This document shows, piece after piece, positions 12,374 to 24,494 of a stretch of 64,000 nt of DNA (position 1 is the first letter of the stretch; the number at the start of each line of letters is the position of its first letter). The DNA comes from Carya illinoinensis (taxonomy: Eukaryota > Streptophyta > Magnoliopsida > Fagales > Juglandaceae): the NCBI RefSeq assembly GCF_018687715.1, contig NC_056760.1, positions 35,354,001-35,418,000 on the forward strand, read 5' to 3'. Under the pieces are notes generated by a model that saw nothing but the letters and a program-made list of their open reading frames with translations, ran no database searches and was not told the DNA's origin. The position numbers and the translations under genes were made by a program.

Positions 12374-13560
12374 GTTGCCAAACTACTGCCGCTCTTGTCC
12401 AATGTGAATAAAACAACCAATCTAGAATACTAAAAGAGTCTGCCCATACAAGTTAGAACTTTTTTAAAAATCAATAGTTTTAAAAATCAGATCAATCTCT
12501 CAATCAGTCTAACCATTAGATCGATGTGGTTAGACTCATAGGGAAACAATCTAAATTTTATAAGCCTCATGAACTTCGGAAGACATTAAAGGCATGGCAT
12601 TAAGCTGTATAAAGCAAATTTAAACAATAAGAGCGAAATACTATGCAACCATTAATTGGAGTTCTCTGCTCTTATATATTTTTCTAAGTATGAGATCAAA
12701 GTAAATACATAATATTAATAATATATAGAGCACCCAGCATAACAAATTTCTAACTATATAACCCTAACAAGGACAACATTAGATTTGGCTGCACAGTCCA
12801 GCTTGATCAAATTTAAACAGCTTAACTATACTCAAGACCAAGTGCAAATCTGATTTTGGACTTTAATAAGGATAATGCCATTATAATCAAAATCAACTCA
12901 GTCATCATTTTTAAAAAACCTATAATTTCCAAATCAGTCAATCACACACACATCACAAACTAATGGATGGAAATAAAAATAACAGTTGATCCATCATTGT
13001 ATAAGTGGAGACGTTCTAGAATAATATAACATAAAAACACCAGTCTAATTGATAACTTTGCATGATTCCACAATGGAGATTAAACCCATAAATCTAATTG
13101 GTCCTGCTTGTTACTGGTCATGATAACAAGAGCCACTCCCAACTCTTGAGAGATGAATGAAATAACACCCATAAATCACTTCTGCATATTTACCTCTTTC
13201 TTGATGATGCAAACCCATAAATTTCAGAAAAAGAGGAACAGGCTAACTAAAAACAGAAAAGGGAAAATCCTTTGTTTACACAATCTAATAGTGTAAACAC
13301 ATAGTATTTTTCTACACAATCTAGAAAAATCACCCAAAAAATCAAATCTGTACAATTTCACATCTACAATAACATTTATTCTATACCAATACAAAACCCC
13401 TTAGAATCGACACAATCCAAACAGCTCATTACATTTAACTATAATATCCAAAAAACCGTGACTTACAGTGGGGGAGGGAACGTCACGGGGACTGCGACGA
13501 GTAGGGAGGGGTTAGAACAGAAAATACACGGGGCTGCCGAGGGGAGGAAAAACACTATGG
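12374..13560. other. upstream region of the GRF gene
   Basis: AT-rich, no protein-like frame. It probably holds the promoter and leader of the minus-strand GRF gene. No clear TATA box or further exon could be assigned. Confidence 0.4.
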
Positions 13561-13561
13561 G

Positions 13562-13920
13562 TTACGGCGATTTCGATTTCGAAATCGATGTTGGAGGTTA
13601 CTGATTTCAATGTTGGAGAAAGGGGAAAGGTGTTCTTCAGATGGGTTAGGGCTCCCGGTGATTTTGATTTCAAATGGGTTAGGACGATTTCGATTTCGAT
13701 TTCATTGGTGGAGATTACTGATTTCGATGTTGGAGAAAGGGGAAAGTTGTTCTTCATATGGGTTAGGGCTCTTGGGGATTTTGATTTCAAATGGATTAGG
13801 GCGATTTCGATTTCGGTGGCGTTGGTGGAGAGTACCGGTTCGATGTTGGAGAAGTAGGGAGGTGTTCTTCAGATGGGTTAGGGCTCACATCGGGATTTCG
13901 ACTTCAAATGGGTTGGGGGA
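13562..13920. repeat. subterminal tandem repeat, about 116-bp unit, three copies
   Basis: The marker 'gttggagaa' followed by 'gtgttcttcagatgggtta' or a close variant recurs at 13612, 13729 and 13844 (periods 117 and 115). Each unit also holds 'gatttcgatttcg' and 'gattttgatttcaaatggg'. The open frames here on both strands are by-products of the repeat. It sits about 170 bp inside the right TIR, upstream of the GRF gene. Confidence 0.8.
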
Positions 13921-14029
13921 AAGACGAAAATGTTCCTGTGAATTGAATCTGATAAGCTAATCTTCAAAATTTCATTCCCGCTCCATTACACTTCGGTCTG
14001 CCGTTGTCTTTAATGAAACGTATCGTTTC

Positions 14030-14091
14030 ATTATCCACGTCAGCCAACGGTGCGCAGTTGTTACGCGAGCTGCCTGCATAAAGACTTTTCC
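14030..14091 (-). repeat. right terminal inverted repeat of MULE-like element
   Basis: Reverse-complement partner of 5060-5120, directly followed by the 9-bp TTTATAAAA copy at 14092-14100. Confidence 0.7.
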
Positions 14092-14100
14092 TTTATAAAA

Positions 14101-14375
14101 TTCTTTTATGTCTCTGCCAACCCTATTTTTAAGATGTATATTCTTTTAGTAACGTCTAGTCATCGACAGTGTATGTAAAACCTCCGAGAAAACCCCTCAA
14201 GTCTTGCCAATAAGTTAATAACCTTACGGCCGCCATTGCCTCGCCGCAACCAGAGGCCGTGCTTTTGTTTGTTACCTTCTGCTAAAAAGGCGGAAGCTAA
14301 AGAGCCCGAGGTCATTTGCAAAGTAGTTTCTCTCAGAATCTTCCTTGATCTGTTCCTGCTTGTCGTTCCTCAATC
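14101..14375 (+). promoter_or_regulatory. short promoter and leader of the helicase gene
   Basis: Only 284 bp separate the MULE boundary from the helicase ATG at 14376. This interval holds the 5' UTR and the remaining proximal promoter. An open frame reaching across the ATG in another register has no protein similarity and is treated as leader. Confidence 0.5.
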
Positions 14376-17300
14376 ATGGAAAAAGCCTCCTTTTTGTTTT
14401 CTGGTATTCACTTTGATCGGAAGAAATTCGCCAAAGATTTCACCAGATTCCAGGTATGATTTTTTTGTTTTTTTCCCTTCTTCTTCTTCTTCTTCTTCTT
14501 CTTCTAATTATTCAAACAATAATCTCTCTCATATTAGGCTGATTTCTTGTCAAACCTCCCATGTTTCATCTAGGAGAAGAAAGAAGATAAATTGATAGAG
14601 GACTCAAACTTCCTTGAAACTGAAATATCTGAACCGGGGGAGGGGAAGACTTCTTTCAAGAAGCGGAAGCGGAAGACACTGGCTTCAGGTAATTCATTTT
14701 ATTTTGTAAATAAATATTTTTTTGCTTTGTGGAGTTCAATTTTCGTAAGCTGACATTCGCATTTCATTTCAAAAGAAACGATAGAGGGATTCACAGTCTT
14801 TAAGAGTTCGAAATCAGCAGCAGCAGCAGCACCACCTGTGGTCCTGAACGAAGAGAATGATCAAACCGAAAATAGGCTCTCCAAAGAAAAGAAGGAACTA
14901 TATAGGCAACAAGAGGTTTCTGCGATTTCTTCATCTACTTCTAGTTCTTTGGCCTTCTTCTCTTAAGATTTTTTTAATGTATTTTTTGTGAAATTATTAT
15001 TAATTTCGTTTTCTTTATGCGGATAGCGGGATGCTCTGTCACGCAAGAAGTACAACATTCATGTTTCCCGGAATAATGTAGCAACCCCACTTCAAAGTTT
15101 CGCAGAGTTAAGCTCTAGGTATTCCCTGTTTCTATTTCATGCTAGTAGTTTGGGTACGCCTTGCGTCTATGTTAATCTTTTTACTAAAGAAGCTCCCGCT
15201 GTTAATACTTTATCTGTTGTTCCGAGTACCTAGTGCTTTCTTCTTCTTTTAGCTATATTCGTTGTTATTTATACAGGTAAAATCTTCTGGCTGCCATATT
15301 CTTTGGCATTTAAAATATGTTACCGCACAAAACTTTGGCTTGGTGTATCCCCAGTACAGAGCATTAGAATATATGTTTTTCTTCCTTTCTTGATCATGAT
15401 TCTTACCTTCTCTTTTGCAAGTTTTTGCTTGCAATAATTTTTACTGAAAATGCAAATTTGTGTGATATATTTACAGATATGGTTGTGAGCCTTATTTGTT
15501 ACACAATATGGCCAAACTCGGATTTAAAGAGCCTACACCAATCCAACGGCAGGCTATTCCAGTCCTTTTATCCGTAGGGTCTCCTATTTTAGCTATCTTC
15601 TCCTCTGGCTGATTTAAGTTTTTTCTCTTTCTTATCTTCTGCTTCATTGAATTTTGAAATGGATTAATATAACTTGGTGTGGAAGTTGTTCTGACTATTG
15701 TCATAAGTTCATTTTAGGATCAGGAATGCTTTGCATGTGCTCCAACTGGATCCGGTAAAACTATGGCTTTTGTGTGTCCCATGCTAATGAAACTTAAGGT
15801 ATTATTTATGTCTTCAACATCTTTGTCCAATGACGATTCTTGAGATTCTGTTATCGCCTATTTTTTATAAGTATCTATATTTTCACATTTTAGGATGCCT
15901 CAACTGATGGCATCCGAGCTGTTATCCTCTGTCCCACCCGAGAGCTGGCTGTTCAGACCACCAGAGAAAGTAAGAAACTGGCAAAAGGGAAAAAGTTCCG
16001 TATCAAAGTGATGTCGAGACAGCTATTAAGAAATACTGATTTGTCAAAGTTGCCTTGCGATATACTTATATCAACACCACTAAGGTTAAGGTTGGCTATT
16101 CGCAAGAAGAAGCTTGACTTAAGAAGGTGCGTGGTGTCAATGTCTTGTTTATGCAAAACTAATTAAGAAATTTGGAACAATTGGCTATGGATCAATTCAG
16201 TAGTAGAATGAACACTATTTTATTTCTCCTTGTTGAGTTACCATTAAGATTAAAATGACTATGTTTTCTTGTGCCCTGAGAGTGGTTTTATAGGAAGTTG
16301 TGCACTATTGACAGCTCTCAGTGGTCTATAGGCTGGTTTGAAATGCTCCACTAAGAGCTTTGGTACTTTGCAGGGTTCAGTATCTTGTCCTGGATGAATC
16401 TGATAAGTTATTTGAGCAAGGTTTATTAAAGCAGATTGATTCTGTGGTCAAGGCTTGCTCAAATCCTTCAATAATACGCTCCATGTTTAGTGCTACCTTA
16501 CCTGACTTTGTTGAGGAGCTTGCACGCACAATAATGCATGATGCTGTTAGAGTTATTGTTGGCCGAAAGTAAGATTGACTTACTTTATTACTGAGAGGGA
16601 TTTTGCTGTTTTTGCTGATAAGTTGACTTGTGTTCCACTTCTGAAAATCTGAACAGGAACACTGCTTCCGAATCAGTGAAGCAAAAATTGGTTTTTGCCG
16701 GGACTGAAGAAGGAAAGCTTATTGCACTTCGCCAAAGCTTTGCAGAGGTGTTAAAGATTCTTTTCCTATATAAAAAAAAGGAGATTTTAAAGATTCTGCT
16801 TAATATATATATGTATATAAGAGGTTTTAAAGATTCTGCTCAATTTCTCAGAACGTTGTCTTCAAGAAATGGTGACAGTGGCTGGCATTTGCACTCAAAT
16901 ATTAGAACAATTTTTTTTTTTTTGATGGTTAAATATTAGAACATTTTTAATAGATGAATCAAAAGTGACTTTCAACACTTGTTGCATGGCTGTATTTTGT
17001 GAAACTTATATGATATTTCTTTTAAGATTTTTCAATTTGTGTTTTTATCATATTGACCAAACTTACCTTAAAAAGAATCATCTTGATGTAACTCATTGTT
17101 CTTGTACTTGTCAGTAGAGTTTGAATCCACCTGTATTAATGTTTGTACAAAGCAAGGAGCGTGCAAAGGAATTATACGAGGAACTTGCATATGATAACAT
17201 AAGAGTTGATGTCATCCATTCTGATTTGTCCCAATCACAGGTGAAATCTTATTCCCCTTTTTTTCCATATAAAAAACTTGTGAACATTCCCTGAATACTA

Positions 17301-18469
17301 GTTAAGAAAAAATTCAGAGAAGATGAAGGCTATCAAATGATCAAGCTTCTCTGCATTTCTTGCAAGGGAGAGACTGAGCATGGTTATATAAGGGTCCGTA
17401 GAAGTTTTCGAAAAAAGTAAAGATGGGCAAATGGATATATCTTTTTTTACTCTTAATCCTGCCAGTTTATGTTGGGGTTTTGGCTAATTCTCAGGTCTTC
17501 AAGTCACCTTATTTTATGGCCATTTTCGTTCTTCAAATAATTTTAGTCTACTCGATGCTAATGTATTACATTTAATACAGCGAGAAAATGCTGTCGATGA
17601 TTTCAGAGCTGGCAAGACATGGATTTTGATTGCCACTGATGTAATTGCCCGGGGTATGGATTTCAAAGGTGTCAACTGTGTGATTAATTATGATTTTCCA
17701 GACTCTGCCTCTGCATATATCCACAGAATTGGTATGCCACTCATCTTGAACCTGCTTCTGGCCTCTGCAATCTGTCTATAAATAAATAGGTTGAGAAATA
17801 TTTTGAAAAAATGCAGAATAACATGATCTTTTGATTAAATTATTTCCTTAGGAAGTTGTTAGGTAAGTAACCGAATGCTTTAAAAGATACTTTAAATTGT
17901 TAAGATTTGCTCACTCTCACTTATCAAAAAGATTTGCTCACTCTTATTGTTGATTGGAATTGTTACAATTACATAGAACTTTACCACTATTTTATCATAG
18001 TCGTACCATTTACCAACTAATGATATAATCCCATGCACTTTTCCTGGGGGGCTGGAAGGGGCATGCTTTACTTTTTATGGTAAATAAGAATAAGAACTTT
18101 ATTGATGAAAACTAGGCATAGCCGAGGTGCACAAGAGAACAGTTGTGCTTTATGCCTTTTGCACATGTAATTTTACAGTTAGGTGATAGTGGTTTCTATA
18201 ACAAATAGTAAGATTGCTCGGTTATTGACTTTTATGTGGTCTATATAAGTTTGTCATTCTTTTATATAGGTCGATCGGGCAGAGCAGGGAGGACAGGGGA
18301 AGCTATTACTTTTTACACCAAGAAAGATGTTCCATTCCTGCGGAACATCGCAAATATAATGACAGCTTCCGGCTGTGAAGTTCCATCTTGGGTCATGTCA
18401 TTGCGCAAGATGAAATGGAAGAAGCACCGTCCACAAAGAGGCTCAATATCAACCAAACCAAAAGATTAG
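14376..18469 (+). CDS. RH57: DEAD-box ATP-dependent RNA helicase, ROK1/DDX52 (RH57) type
   Basis: Twelve exons: 14376-14453, 14574-14688, 14776-14915, 15027-15118, 15477-15573, 15718-15798, 15894-16126, 16374-16568, 16657-16747, 17118-17240, 17581-17731, 18270-18469. They join in frame to 531 aa with no internal stop, close to the usual plant RH57 length. Order: basic N-terminus with an Ala run, Q-motif region '[12 protein letters not shown]', Walker A 'APTGSGKT' (182-189), 'PTREL' (215-219), 'DESD' (286-289), 'SAT' (318-320), 'ARGMDF' (438-443), '[10 protein letters not shown]' (463-472). DESD instead of DEAD, with 'DKLFE' after it, and '[11 protein letters not shown]' are hallmarks of human DDX52 and its relatives. 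Yeast Rok1 acts in nucleolar 18S rRNA processing; the same role here is inferred. The exon 10 acceptor must be the second AG (cagtag|AGTTTG), because using the first would bring a TAG into frame. Confidence 0.93.
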
Positions 18470-20672
18470 GAAGGATCTAGTATTGTTCAGAACTAATCTC
18501 TTACATGGAAATACTCTTCCACTCTCAGTTAACCTTTTCAGAACACATTTAAAGGTTAATATCATGGGAAACAACCAATTTTTTATTGATGGATTTCAGT
18601 TGCAACTGGGAAATGAGATTGATATCTTTATTTCATTCACTTTCTATGTAGATGGCTGCATGCCTGAAGGTTATACTGATCGTGGCCACATTTTTTGTTC
18701 CATAAATCGATGGTCTGATGCATGTTAGGCGAATGTCCCAGCAAAGGCCTGTCTGATATTGATTGACAATGGTATGGATGTGTTGTTTCATTACAAAGCA
18801 ACTCTCTCATAAATGATCCTAGTCTTGATCTTGGTCTGTATAAGCTAAACCTGGCCATGGACCTATTATCGGATTCTTCATTATTTGCGACAGTTCAATT
18901 TAATATATGAATTCTCATATTACTATTGGTCATGATCGTCGTCATCAACAAGAAGGTCAATGATAAGTTCGGGTTTCCAAATTGCAAATTAAAATAAACA
19001 TCAATGGAATCAAGAAAGAAAAAGGAAAAGTAAAAATGTAAGTATAAAAAGAATGATACCATACACGAGTTTGATTTCCAATTCAAAATCTACACAATTA
19101 GTAAGGTGAAAGGTATGAAGGAGTACTCGGGGCGTCATTATATTTCCTTTTCCTTCACTTTCTAGGCAACCAAATACAGAAAGCAAAGTATAAGAAATGA
19201 CATTGGTAGTCAATGATGGGTAGCTCTAGTCGAAGCTTGAGTCTTCATCGATGATAAATGTCATGTGTATGAGAAACAGAGCGAGATATATATTGGGGAA
19301 GACTTGGATTTTTCTTCCGATAAGTATCTATTCATCTAGTGGAGTTTTGCTATATATAAGTCGATGTGTTAACACACTACTTAAAGTTGGACTTATTATA
19401 ATTTAAAAATAAAAATAAAATACCAATTATTATTTAGCATAGCTAAGCTTCCACATCAGCGATGCGTTAGGTGTGTAAAAAATAAAACTTATAAATATAT
19501 TTTATCATCCATCAAGTACTTCAAGATTGGTTGATTAATCAAATTCAAAGAACAATCAACAAAGAGACAAAACCAAATAATTTTTCAGATCGAGGATCGA
19601 CAAACAGGGAAAAACAACCATTGCTAAGTTAATTAATACATGACTTCTTACAAACAAATGAAAATGTGATGCAACGATATTATTGCCTGCCAGCCATGGA
19701 CTCGCCAGCAATATCTCATCTCATTATCTTTGCATCATCATCAGTACTCGCATGCAGGAAGGAAGAAGAGATCGATCGAGGAGACTAATCTAGATTAATT
19801 AATATATAGCCAGGAATTAATAGGAATATCTCAGGCCGGCCTCTTGGTTGGGGATCAGAAACACTCACATAATTATACAGATCGAAGATCATCCATGATC
19901 CATGCATCCCCAAAATCATTCCATTTCTATTCCTTCGTTATTGAAAGAGAAAATTATTTATACAGTCCTAGAGTGCATGCATGTATAAGTCTCACATAAT
20001 CATTTTAAGAAATATGGAAACAACCTAGAACCCACACAAAAAAATTAATTTTTTCTTAGTGGACTCTACTTTTCTTAAAGAAAGTACATAAGATTTGATA
20101 TTTTAAAACTATATCTGGCATTACTCGTATAATTGGAAATAGCTTTTCTGAATGAGTAATGCTAGGTTTGTGCACTTGATGTGATAAGACATTTTTTCTT
20201 AGTAACACCAACATATTATAGTTATGATTTAAATGAGTAATGCTATAAATAGTCTTAGATGGTACAAGTGACGCGTACTTCTTTTATAAAAGGATATAGT
20301 GTACTATTAAAAAATTAATTTTTTATTGTAGATTCCACTTTTACTCACCTTTTTCAAATAAAATGTATGGTACTTATATAACAGTAAATATCATTTATCT
20401 TTATTTTTATATATAGGATGGAATTGATATCTTTTCCGTACCAATCCATTATTCATAATTATGAATATATATCCCAACATAAATGCACATATCACGGTCG
20501 ATGTATTTCCTAGATCGTGGATTTTGGGTGTTCTATATTGAGGCATGACTTTGTATTATAGCAATATTGAGGGAATACTTTTTTCCAATCCAACTCTTGA
20601 CCTTAACCTAATAATTTTTCTATGATTATTTGGTCAACTCCTTGTGACAAAATGAATCCTTTATATACATAA

Positions 20673-20711
<39 letters not shown>

Positions 20712-21030
20712 TATGTATGTGTGTGTATTGAGAAATATTGTAACGTTTAACTACTGATGGAGGAGTGCGTTTTAGTTGTTGGGTTGCATCGATCCCAACA
20801 ACCATTTGGTGCGGACAGCAACATCCTCTGTATCTTCCTTTTACTTCAAGGCACAACTAATGAAGAAAAGAAACACCTTCACCAATGAAACAATTCCAAA
20901 CAAAAGCAATTAATCATTGAGTTCTCCCGTTCCTATCATAGACGCTTTGCTTCCTAATTCCAAACCTTTTACTAAACATTACTACAACTCTACGTATGAC
21001 CGTCTCATCCATCAACATTCAAACCCAACT
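18470..21030. other. intergenic region between helicase and IRX9-like gene
   Basis: Begins with the helicase 3' UTR. No coding region supported. 20150-20400 contains AT-rich MITE-like debris, and 20660-20725 is an (acatat)n-type microsatellite followed by a short (tg)n run. Confidence 0.5.
20660..20725 (+). repeat. (acatat)n microsatellite
   Basis: Runs of 'acatat' for about 50 bp, then 'atatatgtatgtgtgtgt'. The minus-strand frame with Tyr-Val repeats is an artefact of it. Confidence 0.9.
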
Positions 21031-21034
21031 TTGC

Positions 21035-21196
21035 CACCTTATTATATATCTCAGTCTTCTACACTATTTCTCATTCCCTAAAGCAAAATCATCCACCCCG
21101 ATCATCTCACTGACTCTGACTGATATTTCCACCCAAGAATTTTGATTCTTCAATTCCTTAATCTCGTCGTTCCTAGCTGCAAGGTGTGGAGAAATT
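21035..21196 (+). promoter_or_regulatory. core promoter and leader of IRX9-like gene
   Basis: A TATA-like 'ttattatatatctc' lies near 21042, about 155 bp before the ATG at 21197. A start about 30 bp downstream of it would give a leader of about 120 nt. Inferred from spacing only. Confidence 0.4.
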
Positions 21197-24100
21197 ATGG
21201 GGTCCTTGGAAAGATCAAAGAAAAAGGCTCAACTATGGAAGAAAGCAGTTGTCCATTTCTCTCTCTGCTTTATAATGGGGTTCTTCACCGGCTTCACTCC
21301 AACCGGAAAAGCATCATTTTTTTCCGACCATGTTGCTGCATCGAACATATCAGAATCTACAACGCCACAGCCCGTTGAAATGCTGCACCAAATAGATCCA
21401 AACCCTATTAATCGAAGTTTAATAGCTGAAGCTCCTGCGACCATTCCCACGAGCCGGCGGGCTAAGGAGTTTGAACCCACAGAAGTGTCGTCGGAAAAAG
21501 AAGCAGCAAAAGAACCCAAGTTGACGACCAGAGGACTCGTGATTATTGTCACTCCAACCAGCGCAAAAGATCAGTTTCGAGGTGTTCTTTTAAGAAGGCT
21601 GGCTAACACTATAAGGCTGGTTCCTCCGCCATTGCTGTGGATTGTGGTTGAAGCGCAGACGGATTCAGACGAAGTGTCGCAAATACTGAGAAAAACGGGC
21701 ATTATGTATAGGCATTTGGTTTTCAGGGAGAATTTCACTAACACTGAAGCTGAAATGGATCACCAGAGAAACCTGGCGCTGAAGCACATCGACCACCATA
21801 AGCTCAGTGGGATCGTACATTTTGCGGGGCTTTCCAATGTTTATGATCTTGACTTCTTCCAACAACTCAGAGAAATCGAGTATGGATTTCTTCTTCCTTT
21901 CTGTTCTTAATTCATTACTTGCTTTTGAAAAGTAGTATTGATTAGTTAGAGGCCGTTTGGAATTAGTTAATGAAAATTTGAAAAGGAGTCAAGAAGATAA
22001 GAGTTTTTTGCAAGCAACTACGTACCTAACTTCCATAGGTACTTAAAATTAAGAACAATTAGATGGTAGGTAGGACTTAGGAGCTGGGATGAAAATTAAC
22101 ATTTCATACACTTATAAATATATGCATGCTATGGAATTTGACTATCAAAAATTTTATGTGCAGTCATTTTTACGTACTTCTTATGCATTCCAGTACTAAT
22201 ATGATTGATTGCGTTACTCTTTTGACCAATCACATCAGCAGAATACATAAAAGTGATTGTATATAATATAACTCTTTTCATGGATTCATTAATATATCTC
22301 TAATTAACCATAGTTTTTGTTTCAATTTACACCCTAAACAATTAAAACTATCAATTTACACTCTAATCTGGCAATTGCTTTTCAAAGATATGCATCCTTA
22401 ATTTAGATCTGACTGCTGAGAATCAATTAAGGATGAGACACAATTTTGATGATCAAATTGTAGTCGAGGATGAAAATTAATTGTCAAAAAGTATGAAGAA
22501 AAAATTAACCAAGAATTAGTTGAAAAACATATTTTTTTAATCAATCGTTACTAATTGGTTTTCTATCTCAACCATTTAAAGCTAATTAATTGGATGATTA
22601 AGCTCGTTAATCTAACTTAATTCAACTCATAATTCCATTTACTTTCTTAGGGTGTAAAGAGTATATACGATGATTAATAAGGTTGACAGGTAGTTTTCTA
22701 ACAAATAGATATACTACCAATATATATATGCAGAGTGTTTGGGACATGGCCGATAGCTTTGCTGTCAGCTAACAAGAAGAAGGTGAAAATAGAAGGACCA
22801 GTATGCGATTCTTCACAGGTAATAGGATGGCATCTAAGGCAAATGAACAATGAATCTGAGAAGACAAGACCCTCTATTAATATTCATATCTCCAGTTTTG
22901 GCTTCAACAGCTCCATTCTCTGGGACCCCGAAAGGTGGGGTCGCCCTTCTGCTCTTCAAAAATACTCCCAGGTACCTTACCTACCTACGTACGTACTATA
23001 TATAACTATCATATTCATATATACATACATACATGCATACATACATATTCCTAATATATATTCCCAGCTTGCATGTGAGATTGAGAGAGACTCTTCACCT
23101 TCCCATCACGTACACATCATCATGATCCCACAAACTCAACTGATCATGTTCAACGAAAATCATTTTTAACCTAATTACTGATCATCATTGCCGACATTGG
23201 TGTATCGATCCAGCAGCCTGCTAGCTGCTTGTACTGACCTGCTGGGGCCCACGACGGTAACTGCCAGCAGCTACCAGATGTGCTGTGTCTGACCTTTATA
23301 CATATACGTACGTGCGTGCATGCATACATACATATTTATTAGCTATTTTAGTAGATAATTGGCCATCCACCTCTAGTGTCGGCAGTCGTTAAAAGAGATC
23401 TTGATAACTAACAATTATTTGTTCAATTACTTGCGACTCAAGTTATCTTTATAGGAAACAGATTTATTATATGCATTAATCATGTAATTAATGAGCATAC
23501 TCTTCAATTTTCTCATGATGAAATTGGAGATTTTTTTTTTTTTAACAAAAAAAAAGAGATAAACACGTAATTATTTGAGTTTTACAATATTTAATAGTAA
23601 AAATTCTAAGTATAATCATTTTTGTATATTTTTTATATATTCTATTAATGTAATTAATTACATTATTTTTTTAATATAAAATAATTACTTTAATCAATCA
23701 AATAAGTAAAATACATAAACATGACTATATATAGTAAAACTCATTTAATATTATTCGTATAACATTTTCAGACTGTTATTCCTCTTTATCAGCATTTAAT
23801 TTTGTATATATTTATCTCTCTATATGCATGAACGATCCAATATGATGAGAGAATACGTGGAGAGAATCTAGATTCGCACTTTATCATGTGCCATTAATTA
23901 ATTAGAAAGAAGAGGAAGAAAAGACAAAACCTTTTTAATTGTGCATGCATATATATTGATATGATCTTTAATTAATTATATATATATATGGTGTGTCATA
24001 CGACGTTTCATATTTGTTAATTTGATCTTGTTTTATTATGATTTGTTAATCTTACTAGAATTCAATGAGATTCGTAAAACAAGTAGTTCTTGAAGACGAG

Positions 24101-24229
24101 ACCAAATTAAAAGGAATCCCACCAGAGGACTGCTCTCGAATCATACTTTGGAGCCTTCAGTTTTTCAGTGGGGCAGCAACAATTGATCATGATCTTCAAA
24201 CAGACGCATCGGATGGAGCTCGGAAGTAA
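21197..24229 (+). CDS. IRX9: GT43 glycosyltransferase, IRX9-type (xylan backbone synthesis)
   Basis: Three exons, 21197-21879, 22734-22971 and 24059-24229, join in frame (phases 2 and 0) to 363 aa, near Arabidopsis IRX9 length. Residues 1-16 are basic; 17-33 ('AVVHFSLCFIMGFFTGF') form the single signal-anchor of a Golgi type II protein. A Ser/Pro/Glu-rich stem leads to the GT43 domain at about residue 112 ('TTRGLVIIVTPTSAKDQFRG'). Family marks: 'RHLVFRENFTNTEAEMDHQR', 'GIVHFAGLSNVYDLDFF', 'VFGTWPIALLS', 'GPVCDSSQVIGWHLR', 'FGFNSSILWDPERWGRP', 'LEDETKLKGIPPEDCSRI'. IRX9 works with IRX14 and IRX10 in xylan elongation for secondary walls. The usual GT43 acidic DxD cluster reads 'LSNVYDLD' here, as in IRX9 proteins, which fits a structural rather than catalytic role. 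Acceptor choice at exon 2 (cag|AGTGTTT) is fixed by frame. IRX9 versus IRX9-L is not separable by eye. Confidence 0.92.
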
Positions 24230-24490
24230 TTGATTATAAAGGAAATTAAGAAAAAAGTGAGATTAATTAGGAGGATCAGTAGTAGTACTACTGGATGGAG
24301 AAATATTTTCCAATTATGTGAGTACGTAGGTCAGCTAGCTTGCTGCCAAAAAATATATACATATTTCCTCCATTAATATTCATGTACTTTTGTTATAGTT
24401 TATAAGGAAGAAAACCTCATTCTTTGATTCTCATGTAAAAAGTTCATTTTTCAGCGTATATTTTTCGATATTACTTGTATCCAAAATGTA
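24230..24490 (+). other. 3' flank of IRX9-like gene
   Basis: AT-rich presumed 3' UTR and downstream DNA; nothing else seen before the LTR-like repeat begins. Confidence 0.5.
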
Positions 24491-24494
24491 GGTG

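Larger units (their letters stand above)
5051..14100. mobile_element. MULE-like DNA transposon with convergent FRS and GRF genes
   Basis: Seen: the 9-mer TTTATAAAA lies at 5051-5059 and 14092-14100. Just inside are imperfect inverted repeats. Left (5060 to about 5117) contains CAGGCAAGC, TTGCGTACC, CTGCGCAAC and GCTGACATGG. The reverse complement of the right end (14091 to about 14035) contains, in the same order, GCAGGCAGC, CGCGTAAC, CTGCGCACC and GCTGACGTGG. The first 12 or so bases match poorly. Between the ends lie one transposase-type gene (+) and one GRF zinc-finger gene (-), converging. Known: Mutator-like elements make 8-11-bp target duplications and have long TIRs; maize MuDR has convergent mudrA and mudrB. 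Inference: this is one transposon of 9,032 bp (5060-14091). The 9-mer is AT-rich and nearly palindromic, so the target duplication alone would be weak; the inverted repeats and gene content carry the call. Confidence 0.75.

Noticed and set aside
13512..13960. Open frames on both strands with repeated 'DFDFKWVR'-like text
   Set aside because: Direct products of the 116-bp tandem repeat; no domain, both strands open at once.
14236..14595. 119-codon open frame over the start of the helicase
   Set aside because: It overlaps exon 1 in another register, crosses the first intron and ends in a TCT/CTT-repeat-derived Ser run; the ROK1-type frame explains the region.
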